From Polynucleobacter sp. KF022 (GTDB lineage Bacteria; Pseudomonadota; Gammaproteobacteria; Burkholderiales; Burkholderiaceae), in contig NZ_AP026972.1 in the NCBI RefSeq assembly GCF_027924105.1, positions 806,001 through 870,000 of the forward strand: DNA of 64,000 nucleotides, written 5' to 3'. Shown here in pieces: positions 16,256 to 24,972 of this stretch. The notes below the pieces were generated by a model that searched no databases, was not told the origin of the DNA, and saw nothing but the letters and a program-made list of their open reading frames with translations. The translations under genes were made by a program, and so were the position numbers. Position 1 is the first letter of the stretch. The number at the start of each line of letters is the position of its first letter.

Positions 16256-17863
16256 GTGCTGTCAGCATCTAATATCACCATGCAGTTTGGGGCGAAGCCT
16301 CTGTTTGAAAACATTTCCGTGAAGTTTGGCGGCGGTAATCGTTACGGCCTCATCGGCGCAAATGGTTGCGGTAAGTCAACCTTTATGAAAATTTTAGGTG
16401 GCGAGCTTGAGCCAACTAGCGGTAACGTGAGCTTAGATCCCGGTATTCGTTTGGGTAAATTGCGTCAAGATCAATTTGCATACGAAGATGTACGCGTTCT
16501 TGACGTAGTAATGATGGGGCACGAAGAGATGTGGAAGGCAGCGGCAGAACGCGACGCGATCTACGCTAACCCAGATGCTTCTGATGAAGATTACATGAAG
16601 GCTGCTGAGCTTGAAGGCAAATACGCTGAGTACGGTGGTTATACCGCTGAAGCAAAAGCAGGTGAGTTGTTATTGGGTATTGGTATTCCCATTGAGCAAC
16701 ACAACGGCCCAATGAGCAATGTTGCGCCAGGTTGGAAATTGCGTGTATTGCTAGCGCAAGCATTGTTCTCTGATCCAGATGTATTGCTGCTTGATGAGCC
16801 AACCAATAACTTGGACATTCACTCCATTCATTGGCTTGAGGACATCCTCAATCAAATTAAGAGCACCATCGTCATCATTTCCCATGATCGTCACTTCCTC
16901 AATGAAGTCTGTACGCATATGGCCGACATGGACTATGGAACCTTGAAGGTTTATCCAGGTAATTACGATTCCTACATGCTGGCATCTGTTCAGGCTCGCA
17001 CTCAGCAGCTGAGTAATAACGTGAAGGCGAAAGAGAAAATTGCTGAATTGGCAGCTTTCGTAGCTCGCTTCTCTGCAAACGCTTCTAAAGCACGCCAAGC
17101 GACTTCACGCCAGAGACAGCTAGAGAAAATTGAGATTGTTGAAGTAAAGCCTTCATCACGTCAGAACCCATTTATTCGTTTTGATACTGAGAAGAAGCTG
17201 CACAACATGGCGGTAGAGTGCAATGCGCTAACTAAGGCTTATGACCGCGTTATCTTCAAGAATTTCAAATTAGGCGTTCGTGCTGGCGAGAAGATTGCCA
17301 TCATCGGACAAAACGGTGCTGGTAAGACGACACTGCTCAAGACCATTCTAAGCAAACGCTTTGAAGGTATTGCTGCTGATAGCGGTGATGTGAAATGGGC
17401 TGAGAACGCTAACGTTGGTGTGATGCCTCAAGACAATACTGAGATGTTCGCAAAAGACGAATTGCTCATGGATTGGATGAACAACTGGCGTAATACTGGT
17501 GATGACGATCAAGTTATTCGTGGCACATTAGGTCGCCTCTTATTCTCTGGCGATGATATTGGCAAGTCCGTTAAGGTGCTCTCTGGTGGTGAAAAGGGCA
17601 GAATGATTTGGGGCAAATTGATGCTCCAAAAATATAACGTGCTAGCAATGGATGAGCCGACAAACCATATGGATATGGAATCCATTGAGAGCTTACAAAT
17701 TGCACTTGAGAAATTCGACGGCACTTTGATCTTTGTTTCTCACGACCGTGAGTTTGTATCTGCTTTGGCTAATCGTATCTTAGAAGTGAAGATGGATGGC
17801 ACGGTTACTGACTACTCAGGAACGTACGAAGAGTATTTGCGCAGTCAGGCATTAGAAGGTTAA
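16256..17863 (+). CDS. ybiT: ABC-F family ATPase YbiT
   Basis: A 535-residue soluble ABC-F protein with two ATP-binding domains and no membrane part; such proteins act on the ribosome. Domain one has Walker A GANGCGKST and Walker B LLLDEPTNN; domain two has GQNGAGKTT, LSGGEKGRMIWG and AMDEPTNHMD. The linker between them (about residues 235-310) is charged, as in the P-site tRNA interaction motif. The N-terminus MLSASNITMQFGAKPLFENIS matches E. coli YbiT very closely, which supports the GTG start at 16256 and this subfamily rather than EttA or Uup. Confidence 0.92.
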   Translation: MLSASNITMQFGAKPLFENISVKFGGGNRYGLIGANGCGKSTFMKILGGELEPTSGNVSLDPGIRLGKLRQDQFAYEDVRVLDVVMMGHEEMWKAAAERDAIYANPDASDEDYMKAAELEGKYAEYGGYTAEAKAGELLLGIGIPIEQHNGPMSNVAPGWKLRVLLAQALFSDPDVLLLDEPTNNLDIHSIHWLEDILNQIKSTIVIISHDRHFLNEVCTHMADMDYGTLKVYPGNYDSYMLASVQARTQQLSNNVKAKEKIAELAAFVARFSANASKARQATSRQRQLEKIEIVEVKPSSRQNPFIRFDTEKKLHNMAVECNALTKAYDRVIFKNFKLGVRAGEKIAIIGQNGAGKTTLLKTILSKRFEGIAADSGDVKWAENANVGVMPQDNTEMFAKDELLMDWMNNWRNTGDDDQVIRGTLGRLLFSGDDIGKSVKVLSGGEKGRMIWGKLMLQKYNVLAMDEPTNHMDMESIESLQIALEKFDGTLIFVSHDREFVSALANRILEVKMDGTVTDYSGTYEEYLRSQALEG

Positions 17864-17887
17864 AGCAACCTCACTAGTAGCTACTTA

Positions 17888-17915
17888 AAAATAAGCCCCT
17901 AAGCGGGCTTATTTT
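17888..17915. terminator. Bidirectional intrinsic terminator after ybiT
   Basis: AAAATAAGCCC (17888-17898) pairs with GGGCTTATTTT (17905-17915) around a six-base loop. A-rich and T-rich flanks allow function in both directions. The right arm overlaps the last codons of the convergent DUF1289 gene. Confidence 0.85.
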
Positions 17916-18168
17916 CTTTGACTTGTCGTTGAAAGCGGGTCGCAGTACCTTCTTCGCGAATGCGCTTCCACACCGAATCTTTTTCTTCCTGAGAAAAGAA
18001 TACCCAATTACTGACTTCTCCGAGAGTGCGACCGCATCCTTGGCAGATTTCATCGTAAAGAGTGGTGCATACACCAATACAAGGGGAGTCGGACTCATTG
18101 TCCCCAGTCGATAGGGAGTGAGAACCGTCTTGCGAGGCTGATTTAGTATCGTTGCTTCCAGAATTCAT
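17899..18168 (-). CDS. DUF1289 domain protein
   Basis: An 89-residue protein whose central part (about residues 28-60) is the DUF1289 domain: SPCIGVCTTLYDEICQGCGRTLGEVSNW. It has four cysteines in a CxxxC-(x)n-CxxC layout, likely to bind a metal. The first 27 residues are rich in Ser, Asp and Gly and look disordered. Its ATG lies four bases inside the acyltransferase gene, so the two are coupled. The function of the family is unknown. Confidence 0.85.
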   Translation of the reverse strand: MNSGSNDTKSASQDGSHSLSTGDNESDSPCIGVCTTLYDEICQGCGRTLGEVSNWVFFSQEEKDSVWKRIREEGTATRFQRQVKENKPA

Positions 18169-19337
18169 GGCTGTACTTTAGACGATTTCAAAGGACTGTG
18201 CTCGGCAAGCTCATCGACGTAGGCTCCAATCCCTTGATGCTCTCGATCTAAGAAGTGTTGGACTGCTTTGGCAAAGCGTGGATCAGCAATAAAATGCGCT
18301 GATTGAATCGTGGTGGGAAGAAATCCCCGAGCCATCTTGTGCTCACCTTGAGCACCACCTTCAAAGGTTTGGATCTTTTGAGCAATACAGTATTCAATGG
18401 CTTGGTAATAGGCAGTTTCAAAGTGGAGGCAGGGAATGTGTTCTATCGCACCCCAATATCTGCCATAAGCCTTGGAGGTTTTCGGGTCTATCACTAGTAA
18501 TGATGCAGCAATAGGATGGCCCGCACGTTCAGCAATGATTAAATGAAGATTCTCAGGCATTCTCTGAGCCCATAGCTTGAAGAAAGTCTCACTGAGATAT
18601 GGATTAGAGCGATGCTCTAAGTAGGTATTTTCATAGCAGCGATAGAAAAATTCCCAATCATCATCGGTTGAAGATATTCCTGGCACATGCCTAAAGTGAA
18701 TAGATTCTTTTGTCACTTGCTCGCGCTCGCGCCGAATATTTTTGCGGCGCTTCATTGTGAGGGCTGCTAAAAATTGTTCAAAGTTCTCAAAGCCCTGGTT
18801 ATGCCAATGAAATTGCACAGAGTCACGTAGCATGAAGCCTTGCTCTTGAAGGTTTTTAGATTCTGAGGCGTAAGGGAATAAAACATGCGCTGAAGACAGA
18901 TTGTTTTGAATAACTAAAGTTTTTAACCCTGTAATGACATGCTGCTTAACCATGTCGGCATCAATGTGACTGGCGCTAAGAATTCTGGAGCCTTGTACAG
19001 GGGAGAAGGGGATGGCGCAGAGCGCTTTGGGAAAGTACTGCATGCCTTGCTGCTCATAAGCCTGAGCCCATGACCAATCAAACACAAACTCTCCATACGA
19101 ATGTTGCTTCAAATACAGAGGCATTGCACCTATCAGTTGGCCATGATCTTTTAGGAGCAGGTGTGCGACTTGCCACCCAGTATTGCCTCCAACACAACCC
19201 GTCTCTTCTAGAGTGCTAAGAAATTCATGGCGCAGAAAGGGGCCTGCATCAGCAGGAAGTAAAGCATTCCATTCCTCGCACGGAATATCGCTTAAGCGAT
19301 CAAGTATGTCTAGTTGATATGAATCGGGCTGGGCCAC
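18165..19337 (-). CDS. GNAT/FemAB-like acyltransferase (DUF482 family)
   Basis: A 390-residue cytoplasmic protein of the DUF482 group within the GNAT-related peptidogalycan-biosynthesis clan. Typical stretches are DAGPFLRHEFLSTLEETG near the N-terminus, the ALTMKRRKNIRREREQV segment in the middle and the C-terminal ARGFLPTTIQSAHFI. FemAB-type enzymes transfer amino acids or acyl groups, but no substrate is known for this branch. It is followed with a four-base overlap by the DUF1289 gene and preceded two bases away by gloA, so the three are probably one operon. Confidence 0.8.
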   Translation of the reverse strand: MAQPDSYQLDILDRLSDIPCEEWNALLPADAGPFLRHEFLSTLEETGCVGGNTGWQVAHLLLKDHGQLIGAMPLYLKQHSYGEFVFDWSWAQAYEQQGMQYFPKALCAIPFSPVQGSRILSASHIDADMVKQHVITGLKTLVIQNNLSSAHVLFPYASESKNLQEQGFMLRDSVQFHWHNQGFENFEQFLAALTMKRRKNIRREREQVTKESIHFRHVPGISSTDDDWEFFYRCYENTYLEHRSNPYLSETFFKLWAQRMPENLHLIIAERAGHPIAASLLVIDPKTSKAYGRYWGAIEHIPCLHFETAYYQAIEYCIAQKIQTFEGGAQGEHKMARGFLPTTIQSAHFIADPRFAKAVQHFLDREHQGIGAYVDELAEHSPLKSSKVQP

Positions 19338-19339
19338 GA

Positions 19340-19726
19340 TTAGCGCTGAATGAGCTCTATTTTGTAGCCATCAGGATCGGTCACAAATGCAATGATGGTA
19401 TCGCCGCCAGCTACTGGACCAGCTTCACGAGTGACATTACCGCCAGCTGCCTTAATCTTGGCGCACGCAGCATAGGCATCAGGAACACCAATGGCTATAT
19501 GACCATAGGCTGTTCCCATCTCATAGCTAGAAACTCCATGGTTATAGGTTAGCTCAATCTCAGCTTGTCCATCTCCATTACCTTTGCCGAACCCCACAAA
19601 AGCGAGCGAGTATTTTTGCTCAGGACGCTCAGTTGTACGTAGTAAATTCATTCCCAATACTTTGGTGTAGAAGTTAATAGAGCGATTCAGGTCGCCAACG
19701 CGCAGCATAGTGTGTAGGATCATCAT
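19340..19726 (-). CDS. gloA: Lactoylglutathione lyase (glyoxalase I)
   Basis: A 128-residue glyoxalase I that turns the methylglyoxal-glutathione hemithioacetal into S-lactoylglutathione. The start MMILHTMLRVGDLNRSINFYT, the HIAIGVPD segment and the terminal FVTDPDGYKIELIQ are characteristic; metal ligands are H5 or H6 region, Glu in AEIELTYNHG, the His of GHIAIG and Glu in KIELIQ. The size is that of the short nickel-type bacterial enzyme. It is likely the first gene of the gloA-GNAT-DUF1289 operon. Confidence 0.94.
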   Translation of the reverse strand: MMILHTMLRVGDLNRSINFYTKVLGMNLLRTTERPEQKYSLAFVGFGKGNGDGQAEIELTYNHGVSSYEMGTAYGHIAIGVPDAYAACAKIKAAGGNVTREAGPVAGGDTIIAFVTDPDGYKIELIQR

Positions 19727-19767
19727 GGTTTAAATATAACGCTATTTATTGATTCCTGTTTTTAATG

Positions 19768-19793
19768 AAAAACCCCGGCATCTAACCGGGGCT
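19768..19793 (-). terminator. Intrinsic terminator after the ETF-QO gene
   Basis: On the minus strand CCCCGG and CCGGGG (19773-19778 with 19786-19791) form a stem followed by five T residues. It lies 18 bases past the stop of the ETF-ubiquinone oxidoreductase gene. Confidence 0.85.
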
Positions 19794-19810
19794 TGTTGTA
19801 TTGCATTGCT

Positions 19811-21481
19811 TTACATCGATGCGTAGTTCGGTCCACCACCACCTTCTGGAGTAATCCAGATAATGTTTTGGGTTGGATCTTTAATGTCACAGGTTTTGCA
19901 ATGAACACAGTTTTGCGAATTGATTTGCAAACGTGGTTTGCCGTCAGTTTCTACGTACTCATATACGCCAGCAGGGCAGTAACGTTGCTCGGGGCCTGCA
20001 TAGGTTTTGAGATTGATATCCACAGGCACGGAATCATTCTTCAGAGTTAAGTGGATAGGCTGATTCTCGGCATGATTCGTATTGGAAATAAATACGGATG
20101 AAAGGCGATCAAAGGTAATCTTCCCATCTGGCTTCGGGTAGTCAATGGGCTTGTGTTGAGCAGCCGGCTCTAGGCATTCGTGGTCAGCATGTTTCAGATG
20201 AACCGTCCATGGCATATTGCCGCCCAATAACTTTTGCTCTAAACCAACCATTAGGGTGCCGAGATAGAGACCTTTTGACATCCATGGCTTGAAGTTGCGC
20301 GCTTGATTGAGTTCTGTATGTAACCAACTATTTTGGAATGCAGTTGGGTAAGCAGATAAAACATCTTCAGAACGGTTTTCATTAATCGCTGCGACTGCCG
20401 CTTCTGCAGCAAGCATGCCGGTCTTAATGGCTGCATGACTACCTTTGATGCGTGACGCATTCAAATAGCCAGCATCGCAACCAATGAGTGCGCCACCAGG
20501 GAACACAGTTTTTGGCAGGCTGTTTAAGCCGCCTGCAGTTAATGCACGCGCACCATATGCAATACGCTTACCGCCTTCAAAAGTTTCCCGAATCTTGGGG
20601 TGCAACTTATAGCGTTGAAATTCTTCGAAAGGAGAGAGGTAAGGGTTCTTGTATGAGAGTCCAACCACCAAGCCAACTGCAACCTTGTTATCACCTAAGT
20701 GATAGAGGAATGAGCCGCCATAGGTATCACTCTCCAATGGCCAGCCTGCTGTGTGGACAACCAGCCCAGGCTTGCTCTTGGAGGGCTCCACTTCCCAGAG
20801 CTCCTTAATCCCAATGCCATAGCTTTGTGGGTCGGCATCTTTATCTAATGCAAATTTAGAGATGAGCTGTTTGCCGAGATGACCGCGTGAACCTTCAGCA
20901 AAGAGGGTGTACTTGCCACGCAATTCCATACCAAGTTGAAATTGATCGGTAGGGTTGCCTTCTTTATCCAAACCCATTGAACCAGTAATCACTCCGCAAA
21001 CTGCGCCTTGATCGTTATAGAGAATTTCTGCTGCAGGAAAACCGGGAAAAATTTCAACACCGAGATTTTCAGCTTGTTGTCCAAGCCAGCGTGTCACGTT
21101 TGCAAGACTAACAATATAGTTGCCTTCATTTTTAAAGCAGTGGGGCAGCATCCAATTCGGAACTTGATAGGAGCTTTCACTGGTTAAAAATAAAAATTGA
21201 TCTTCGGAGACTGGGGTGTCGAGTGGCGCACCTAATTCTTTCCAATCTGGAAATAACTCAGTAAGCGCCTTTGGATCCATCACCGCGCCAGAAAGAATGT
21301 GAGCGCCGATTTCAGAGCCCTTTTCCAGCACGCAAACGCTGATCTCTTTGCCGGAGGCATTTGCTAGTTGCTTAGTTTTAATGGCGGCCGATAAGCCTGC
21401 AGGGCCGCCTCCAACGATGACTAAGTCATAGTCCATGGAGTCTCTGGGCCCAAATTGCTCGACCAGTTCAGCAGCATTCAT
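19811..21481 (-). CDS. Electron transfer flavoprotein-ubiquinone oxidoreductase
   Basis: A 556-residue membrane-associated flavoprotein that moves electrons from ETF to ubiquinone, linking acyl-CoA dehydrogenases such as GcdH to respiration. The FAD motif is LVIVGGGPAGLSAAI near the N-terminus; the 4Fe-4S cluster ligands are in CPAGVYEYV and NCVHCKTCDIKDP, with the ending IIWITPEGGGGPNY typical of the family. The frame is open to 21589, but the ATG at 21481 has a strong GGAGA site and gives the usual length. The first 36 codons of the longer version would run into the divergent promoter region. Confidence 0.93.
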   Translation of the reverse strand: MNAAELVEQFGPRDSMDYDLVIVGGGPAGLSAAIKTKQLANASGKEISVCVLEKGSEIGAHILSGAVMDPKALTELFPDWKELGAPLDTPVSEDQFLFLTSESSYQVPNWMLPHCFKNEGNYIVSLANVTRWLGQQAENLGVEIFPGFPAAEILYNDQGAVCGVITGSMGLDKEGNPTDQFQLGMELRGKYTLFAEGSRGHLGKQLISKFALDKDADPQSYGIGIKELWEVEPSKSKPGLVVHTAGWPLESDTYGGSFLYHLGDNKVAVGLVVGLSYKNPYLSPFEEFQRYKLHPKIRETFEGGKRIAYGARALTAGGLNSLPKTVFPGGALIGCDAGYLNASRIKGSHAAIKTGMLAAEAAVAAINENRSEDVLSAYPTAFQNSWLHTELNQARNFKPWMSKGLYLGTLMVGLEQKLLGGNMPWTVHLKHADHECLEPAAQHKPIDYPKPDGKITFDRLSSVFISNTNHAENQPIHLTLKNDSVPVDINLKTYAGPEQRYCPAGVYEYVETDGKPRLQINSQNCVHCKTCDIKDPTQNIIWITPEGGGGPNYASM

Positions 21482-21639
21482 TTGATTTCTCCGAAATTTC
21501 TCAAAAATAGGGTATTTAAGCCCTAATAGTTTAGTTCCAACTGCCAAAATCCGAATTAGTGCCAAGACCGTCTGGATCAACGGCCCCAAAGCGTTATGAT
21601 TGCTTTTTTACCCTTTTTGGCAATATTAGGACAAAAGTT

Positions 21640-22341
21640 ATGAATAAAACTTACCCATCGGCAGTCGATGCCTTGCGGGACATCTTAAAAGACGGACAAA
21701 AATTAGCTGTTGGCGGTTTTGGTCTCTGCGGCATTCCTGAGGCATTAATTCAGGCGGTAAAGGATTTGGGCGTTCAAAACCTCACTGCAATTGCTAATAA
21801 CGCAGGCGTAGATGGATTCGGATTGGGTTTATTGCTGAACTCTCGCCAAGTTAAAAAGATGGTTGCCTCTTATGTGGGCGAGAACAAAGAATTCGAGCGT
21901 CAGTATTTAGCTGGTGAGTTGGAGTTGGAATTTACGCCGCAAGGAACCTTGGCAGAAAAACTGCGCGCCGGTGGTTGCGGTATTCCTGCTTTCTACACCA
22001 AGACTGGTGTTGGCACTTTAGTTGCTGAAGGTAAAGAGGAAAAAGAATTCGATGGCGAGAAATACATCATGGAGCGCTCAATTATTTCTGATATTTCTTT
22101 GGTGAAAGCTTGGAAAGCAGATAAGTCAGGAAACTTGGTCTATCGCTACACAGCGCGTAACTTTAATCCGGTTGTAGCAATGGCTGGCAAGATCACGGTA
22201 GCTGAAGTAGAGGAGATTGTTGAGAACGGTCAGCTGCATCCCGATGAGATTCATACGCCTGGTATTTATGTGCACCGATTGGTACTCCATAAGACTCCAG
22301 AGAAGCGTATTGAGCAGCGCACAATGACTGCAACAGCTTAA
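21640..22341 (+). CDS. scoA: 3-oxoacid CoA-transferase subunit A
   Basis: The 233-residue alpha subunit of a succinyl-CoA:3-oxoacid or 3-oxoadipate CoA-transferase. The family motif GGFGLCGIPEALIQAV lies at about residues 26-41, and GGCGIPAFYTKTGVGT follows. The ATG at 21640 has AGGA upstream and matches the family start; the frame extends to 21559, inside the divergent promoter region. It is followed 42 bases later by the beta subunit. Confidence 0.92.
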   Translation: MNKTYPSAVDALRDILKDGQKLAVGGFGLCGIPEALIQAVKDLGVQNLTAIANNAGVDGFGLGLLLNSRQVKKMVASYVGENKEFERQYLAGELELEFTPQGTLAEKLRAGGCGIPAFYTKTGVGTLVAEGKEEKEFDGEKYIMERSIISDISLVKAWKADKSGNLVYRYTARNFNPVVAMAGKITVAEVEEIVENGQLHPDEIHTPGIYVHRLVLHKTPEKRIEQRTMTATA

Positions 22342-22383
22342 TTTCCCGAACGGCAACAGAACAGAATATTTAGGAAGATCGAC

Positions 22384-23034
22384 ATGGCTTGGACTAGAGA
22401 TGAGATGGCAGCCCGTGCTGCTAAAGAATTAAAAGATGGTTACTACGTGAACTTGGGTATTGGTATGCCTACTTTGGTGGCTAACCATGTACCAAAAGAT
22501 ATGGAAGTGTGGCTTCAGTCTGAAAATGGTCTATTAGGTATTGGCCCGTTCCCAACTGAAGAAACGATTGATGCCGACCTGATTAATGCCGGTAAACAAA
22601 CCGTGACTACTTTACCCGGTTCATCTATTTTTTCTTCCGCAGATTCCTTTGGCATGATTCGTGGCGGCAAAATCAACATTGCGATTTTGGGTGCAATGCA
22701 AGTAAGCGAATATGGTGATTTGGCTAACTGGATGATTCCAGGAAAAATGGTCAAAGGCATGGGCGGCGCTATGGACTTGGTGGCCGGCGTAAAACATGTT
22801 GTTGTGTTGATGGAGCACGTTGCCAAGAAAAAGGATGGCACAGAAGAGCTGAAGATTTTGCCTAAGTGCACATTACCTTTGACCGGTGTGGGCGTCATTA
22901 GCCAGATCATTACCGATCTTTGTGTCTTGGACATTACCCGATCGGGCTTGAACTTAGTTGAATTAGCTCCTGGTGTGACAAAAGAAGAAGTTATTGCAAA
23001 GACAGGTGCCCCTGTTGATACAACGGGTTTCTGA
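22384..23034 (+). CDS. scoB: 3-oxoacid CoA-transferase subunit B
   Basis: The 216-residue beta subunit, which carries the catalytic glutamate in the motif SENGLLGIGP (residues about 42-51). NLGIGMPTLVANHVP near the start and GGAMDLVAGVKHVVV in the middle are also family hallmarks. With subunit A it transfers CoA between succinate and a 3-oxoacid, used in ketone-body or aromatic breakdown. The substrate cannot be decided from sequence because no pathway genes are adjacent. Confidence 0.92.
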   Translation: MAWTRDEMAARAAKELKDGYYVNLGIGMPTLVANHVPKDMEVWLQSENGLLGIGPFPTEETIDADLINAGKQTVTTLPGSSIFSSADSFGMIRGGKINIAILGAMQVSEYGDLANWMIPGKMVKGMGGAMDLVAGVKHVVVLMEHVAKKKDGTEELKILPKCTLPLTGVGVISQIITDLCVLDITRSGLNLVELAPGVTKEEVIAKTGAPVDTTGF

Positions 23035-23070
23035 GCAATTAATCCAGATGAATGAAATAATGGAATCACT

Positions 23071-24951
23071 ATGTCGGGATTCCATTTTCCTCATTCAAAA
23101 TCCTCAGTACCCAAGATGAATTCGGGCATTGATCCTTCGCTTCATGCCCATAAAAAGGGTGATGCAAAACACACCCATAGCAAGCAAGTTTCTAATCAAA
23201 ATTTACTCTTAATTGCCTTAGTACTCACTTTAGGCTTTTCAGGTATTGAAGGCGCGGCAGCATACTTTGCTAACTCATTGGCATTGATATCCGATGCCGG
23301 GCATATGGTTACCGATGCTGCAGCGCTTGGACTTGCGCTATTGGCGCAAATTATTTCTCGTAGACCACCATCCCCAAAACATTCATTTGGTTTTGGCAGA
23401 GCAGAAGCCCTGGCAGCATTTGTCAATAGCATTGTGATGCTGGCTTTAGTTGTATGGATTATGGTTGAGGCAATTAGTCGATTCTATGAGCCACATAAGG
23501 TGGATGGCCTTACCGTCACTGTTGTCGCTGCTATCGGCTTATTGATGAATATCGTGGTTGCATGGGTGTTGTCGCGTGATAAGAAGAGCGTGAATACTCG
23601 TGCAGCCTTAGTTCATGTCATGGGCGATTTGCTGGGATCAATCGCTGCGTTGGTTGCAGGCGTTGTCATTCAGTTAACGGGCTGGATGCCAATTGATGCC
23701 ATTTTGTCTATCTTGGTATCGCTACTGATTCTGAAATCAACCATCTCCATTCTGCATGAGTCGTATCACTTTCTCATGGAGGGTGTGCCTCTCCACATTG
23801 ACTATTTACAAGTTGGCACTGATTTAAGAAGAGTCCCGGGCGTACTTGCGGTGCACGATTTACATGTTTGGGAGATGACTCCAAGCTTTCCAGCATTGAT
23901 TGGCCATATTGAAATTGCCGATATTCAAGAGTGGCCACAGATCATGGCCAGAATTAATGAAATGTTGTTAGATAAGCATGGTATTGATCATGTGACCTTA
24001 CAGCCTGAGGTGATTGGTGAAGACCATGATCATGAGCATGAGCATGATCACGCAAATCATGAAATTCACAATGAAGCGCAAGCTGCAAATGTATTTCATG
24101 ATGGCGAAACTTTTTACGTCGACTGCTCTAGTGGCGATGAAAAACATCGCATGGCCTATCACGCATGGGGCAATCCAGGTAATCCAGTATTGATGTGTGT
24201 TCATGGTCTCACCAGGCGGGGCAGTGACTTTAAGACCCTCGCACTAGCTATGTGCAAGGATTATTACGTTGTTTGTCCAGATATTGTTGGTAGGGGTGAT
24301 TCAGACCGCCTTAGCAATCCGATGCTGTATGCCGTACCACAGTACGTTTCAGATATTGCCTCCTTAGTGAAAAAACTTGGTGTAACTCAAGTGGACTGGT
24401 TTGGTACATCGATGGGCGGTCTCATTGGAATGGTTTATGCATCAATGCCAAACTCGCCAATACGTCGCATGTTGATCAATGATGTGGGCCCGAAGATTGA
24501 GTCTGAGGCTATCAAGCGTTTGGGCTCTTACGTAGGGCAGCCATTTGCTTTTGCCAGTCGTGAAGATGCGCTTACTCGCTTGAATGAAATCTGCGCCAGT
24601 TTTGGTGAACACACTCCGCAAGAGTGGGAAATCTATAACGGCCCTATGTTGATTCAGAAGGAAGGTAAATGGATCATGCATTACGACCCAGATATTTCGG
24701 TGCCTTTTGCTTCTGTTAATCCAATCATGGCAAAGGCAGGCGAAATGGCGATGTGGCATGCGTTTAAGCAAATTCATATTCCGATGCTGATTGTGCGGGG
24801 TGGAAATTCTGACTTGCTGTCTGCTGCAACCGTTGCTCAAATGTGCAAAGTAAATCCCTATGCTCGCAGTATTGAGATTCCAAACGTAGGCCATGCTCCT
24901 GCATTTGTGAAGCCAGAGCAAATTGCGTTGGCAAAAGAATTCTTCAGCTAA
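23071..24951 (+). CDS. Fusion of a cation diffusion facilitator transporter and an alpha/beta hydrolase
   Basis: One uninterrupted 626-codon frame with two domains. Residues about 40-315 are a CDF metal-efflux transporter: six membrane helices, with metal-site motifs SDAGHMVTDAAALG (helix 2) and HVMGDLLGS (helix 5), and a cytoplasmic C-terminal domain. A His-rich segment (EDHDHEHEHDHANHEIHNE, about 318-336) follows, then residues about 345-626 are an alpha/beta hydrolase with HGLTRRG oxyanion motif, nucleophile elbow GTSMGG, an aspartate in GGNSDLL and a histidine in VGHAPAF. The hydrolase part would face the cytoplasm. GGAAT lies before the ATG. Substrates are unknown; zinc-family metals are likely for the transporter half. 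Confidence 0.88.
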   Translation: MSGFHFPHSKSSVPKMNSGIDPSLHAHKKGDAKHTHSKQVSNQNLLLIALVLTLGFSGIEGAAAYFANSLALISDAGHMVTDAAALGLALLAQIISRRPPSPKHSFGFGRAEALAAFVNSIVMLALVVWIMVEAISRFYEPHKVDGLTVTVVAAIGLLMNIVVAWVLSRDKKSVNTRAALVHVMGDLLGSIAALVAGVVIQLTGWMPIDAILSILVSLLILKSTISILHESYHFLMEGVPLHIDYLQVGTDLRRVPGVLAVHDLHVWEMTPSFPALIGHIEIADIQEWPQIMARINEMLLDKHGIDHVTLQPEVIGEDHDHEHEHDHANHEIHNEAQAANVFHDGETFYVDCSSGDEKHRMAYHAWGNPGNPVLMCVHGLTRRGSDFKTLALAMCKDYYVVCPDIVGRGDSDRLSNPMLYAVPQYVSDIASLVKKLGVTQVDWFGTSMGGLIGMVYASMPNSPIRRMLINDVGPKIESEAIKRLGSYVGQPFAFASREDALTRLNEICASFGEHTPQEWEIYNGPMLIQKEGKWIMHYDPDISVPFASVNPIMAKAGEMAMWHAFKQIHIPMLIVRGGNSDLLSAATVAQMCKVNPYARSIEIPNVGHAPAFVKPEQIALAKEFFS

Positions 24952-24972
24952 TTCCTACAAATCATTTTGCCT

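Noticed and set aside
21482..21589. N-terminal extension of the ETF-ubiquinone oxidoreductase frame
   Set aside because: ATG 21481 has a strong ribosome-binding site and gives the normal length.
22515..23069. 184-codon open frame on the minus strand over scoB
   Set aside because: It is antisense to a clear CoA-transferase subunit, and its composition looks like a codon shadow.
24442..24921. 159-codon minus-strand frame over the hydrolase part of the fusion gene
   Set aside because: It is antisense to conserved hydrolase motifs and has no sign of being coding.
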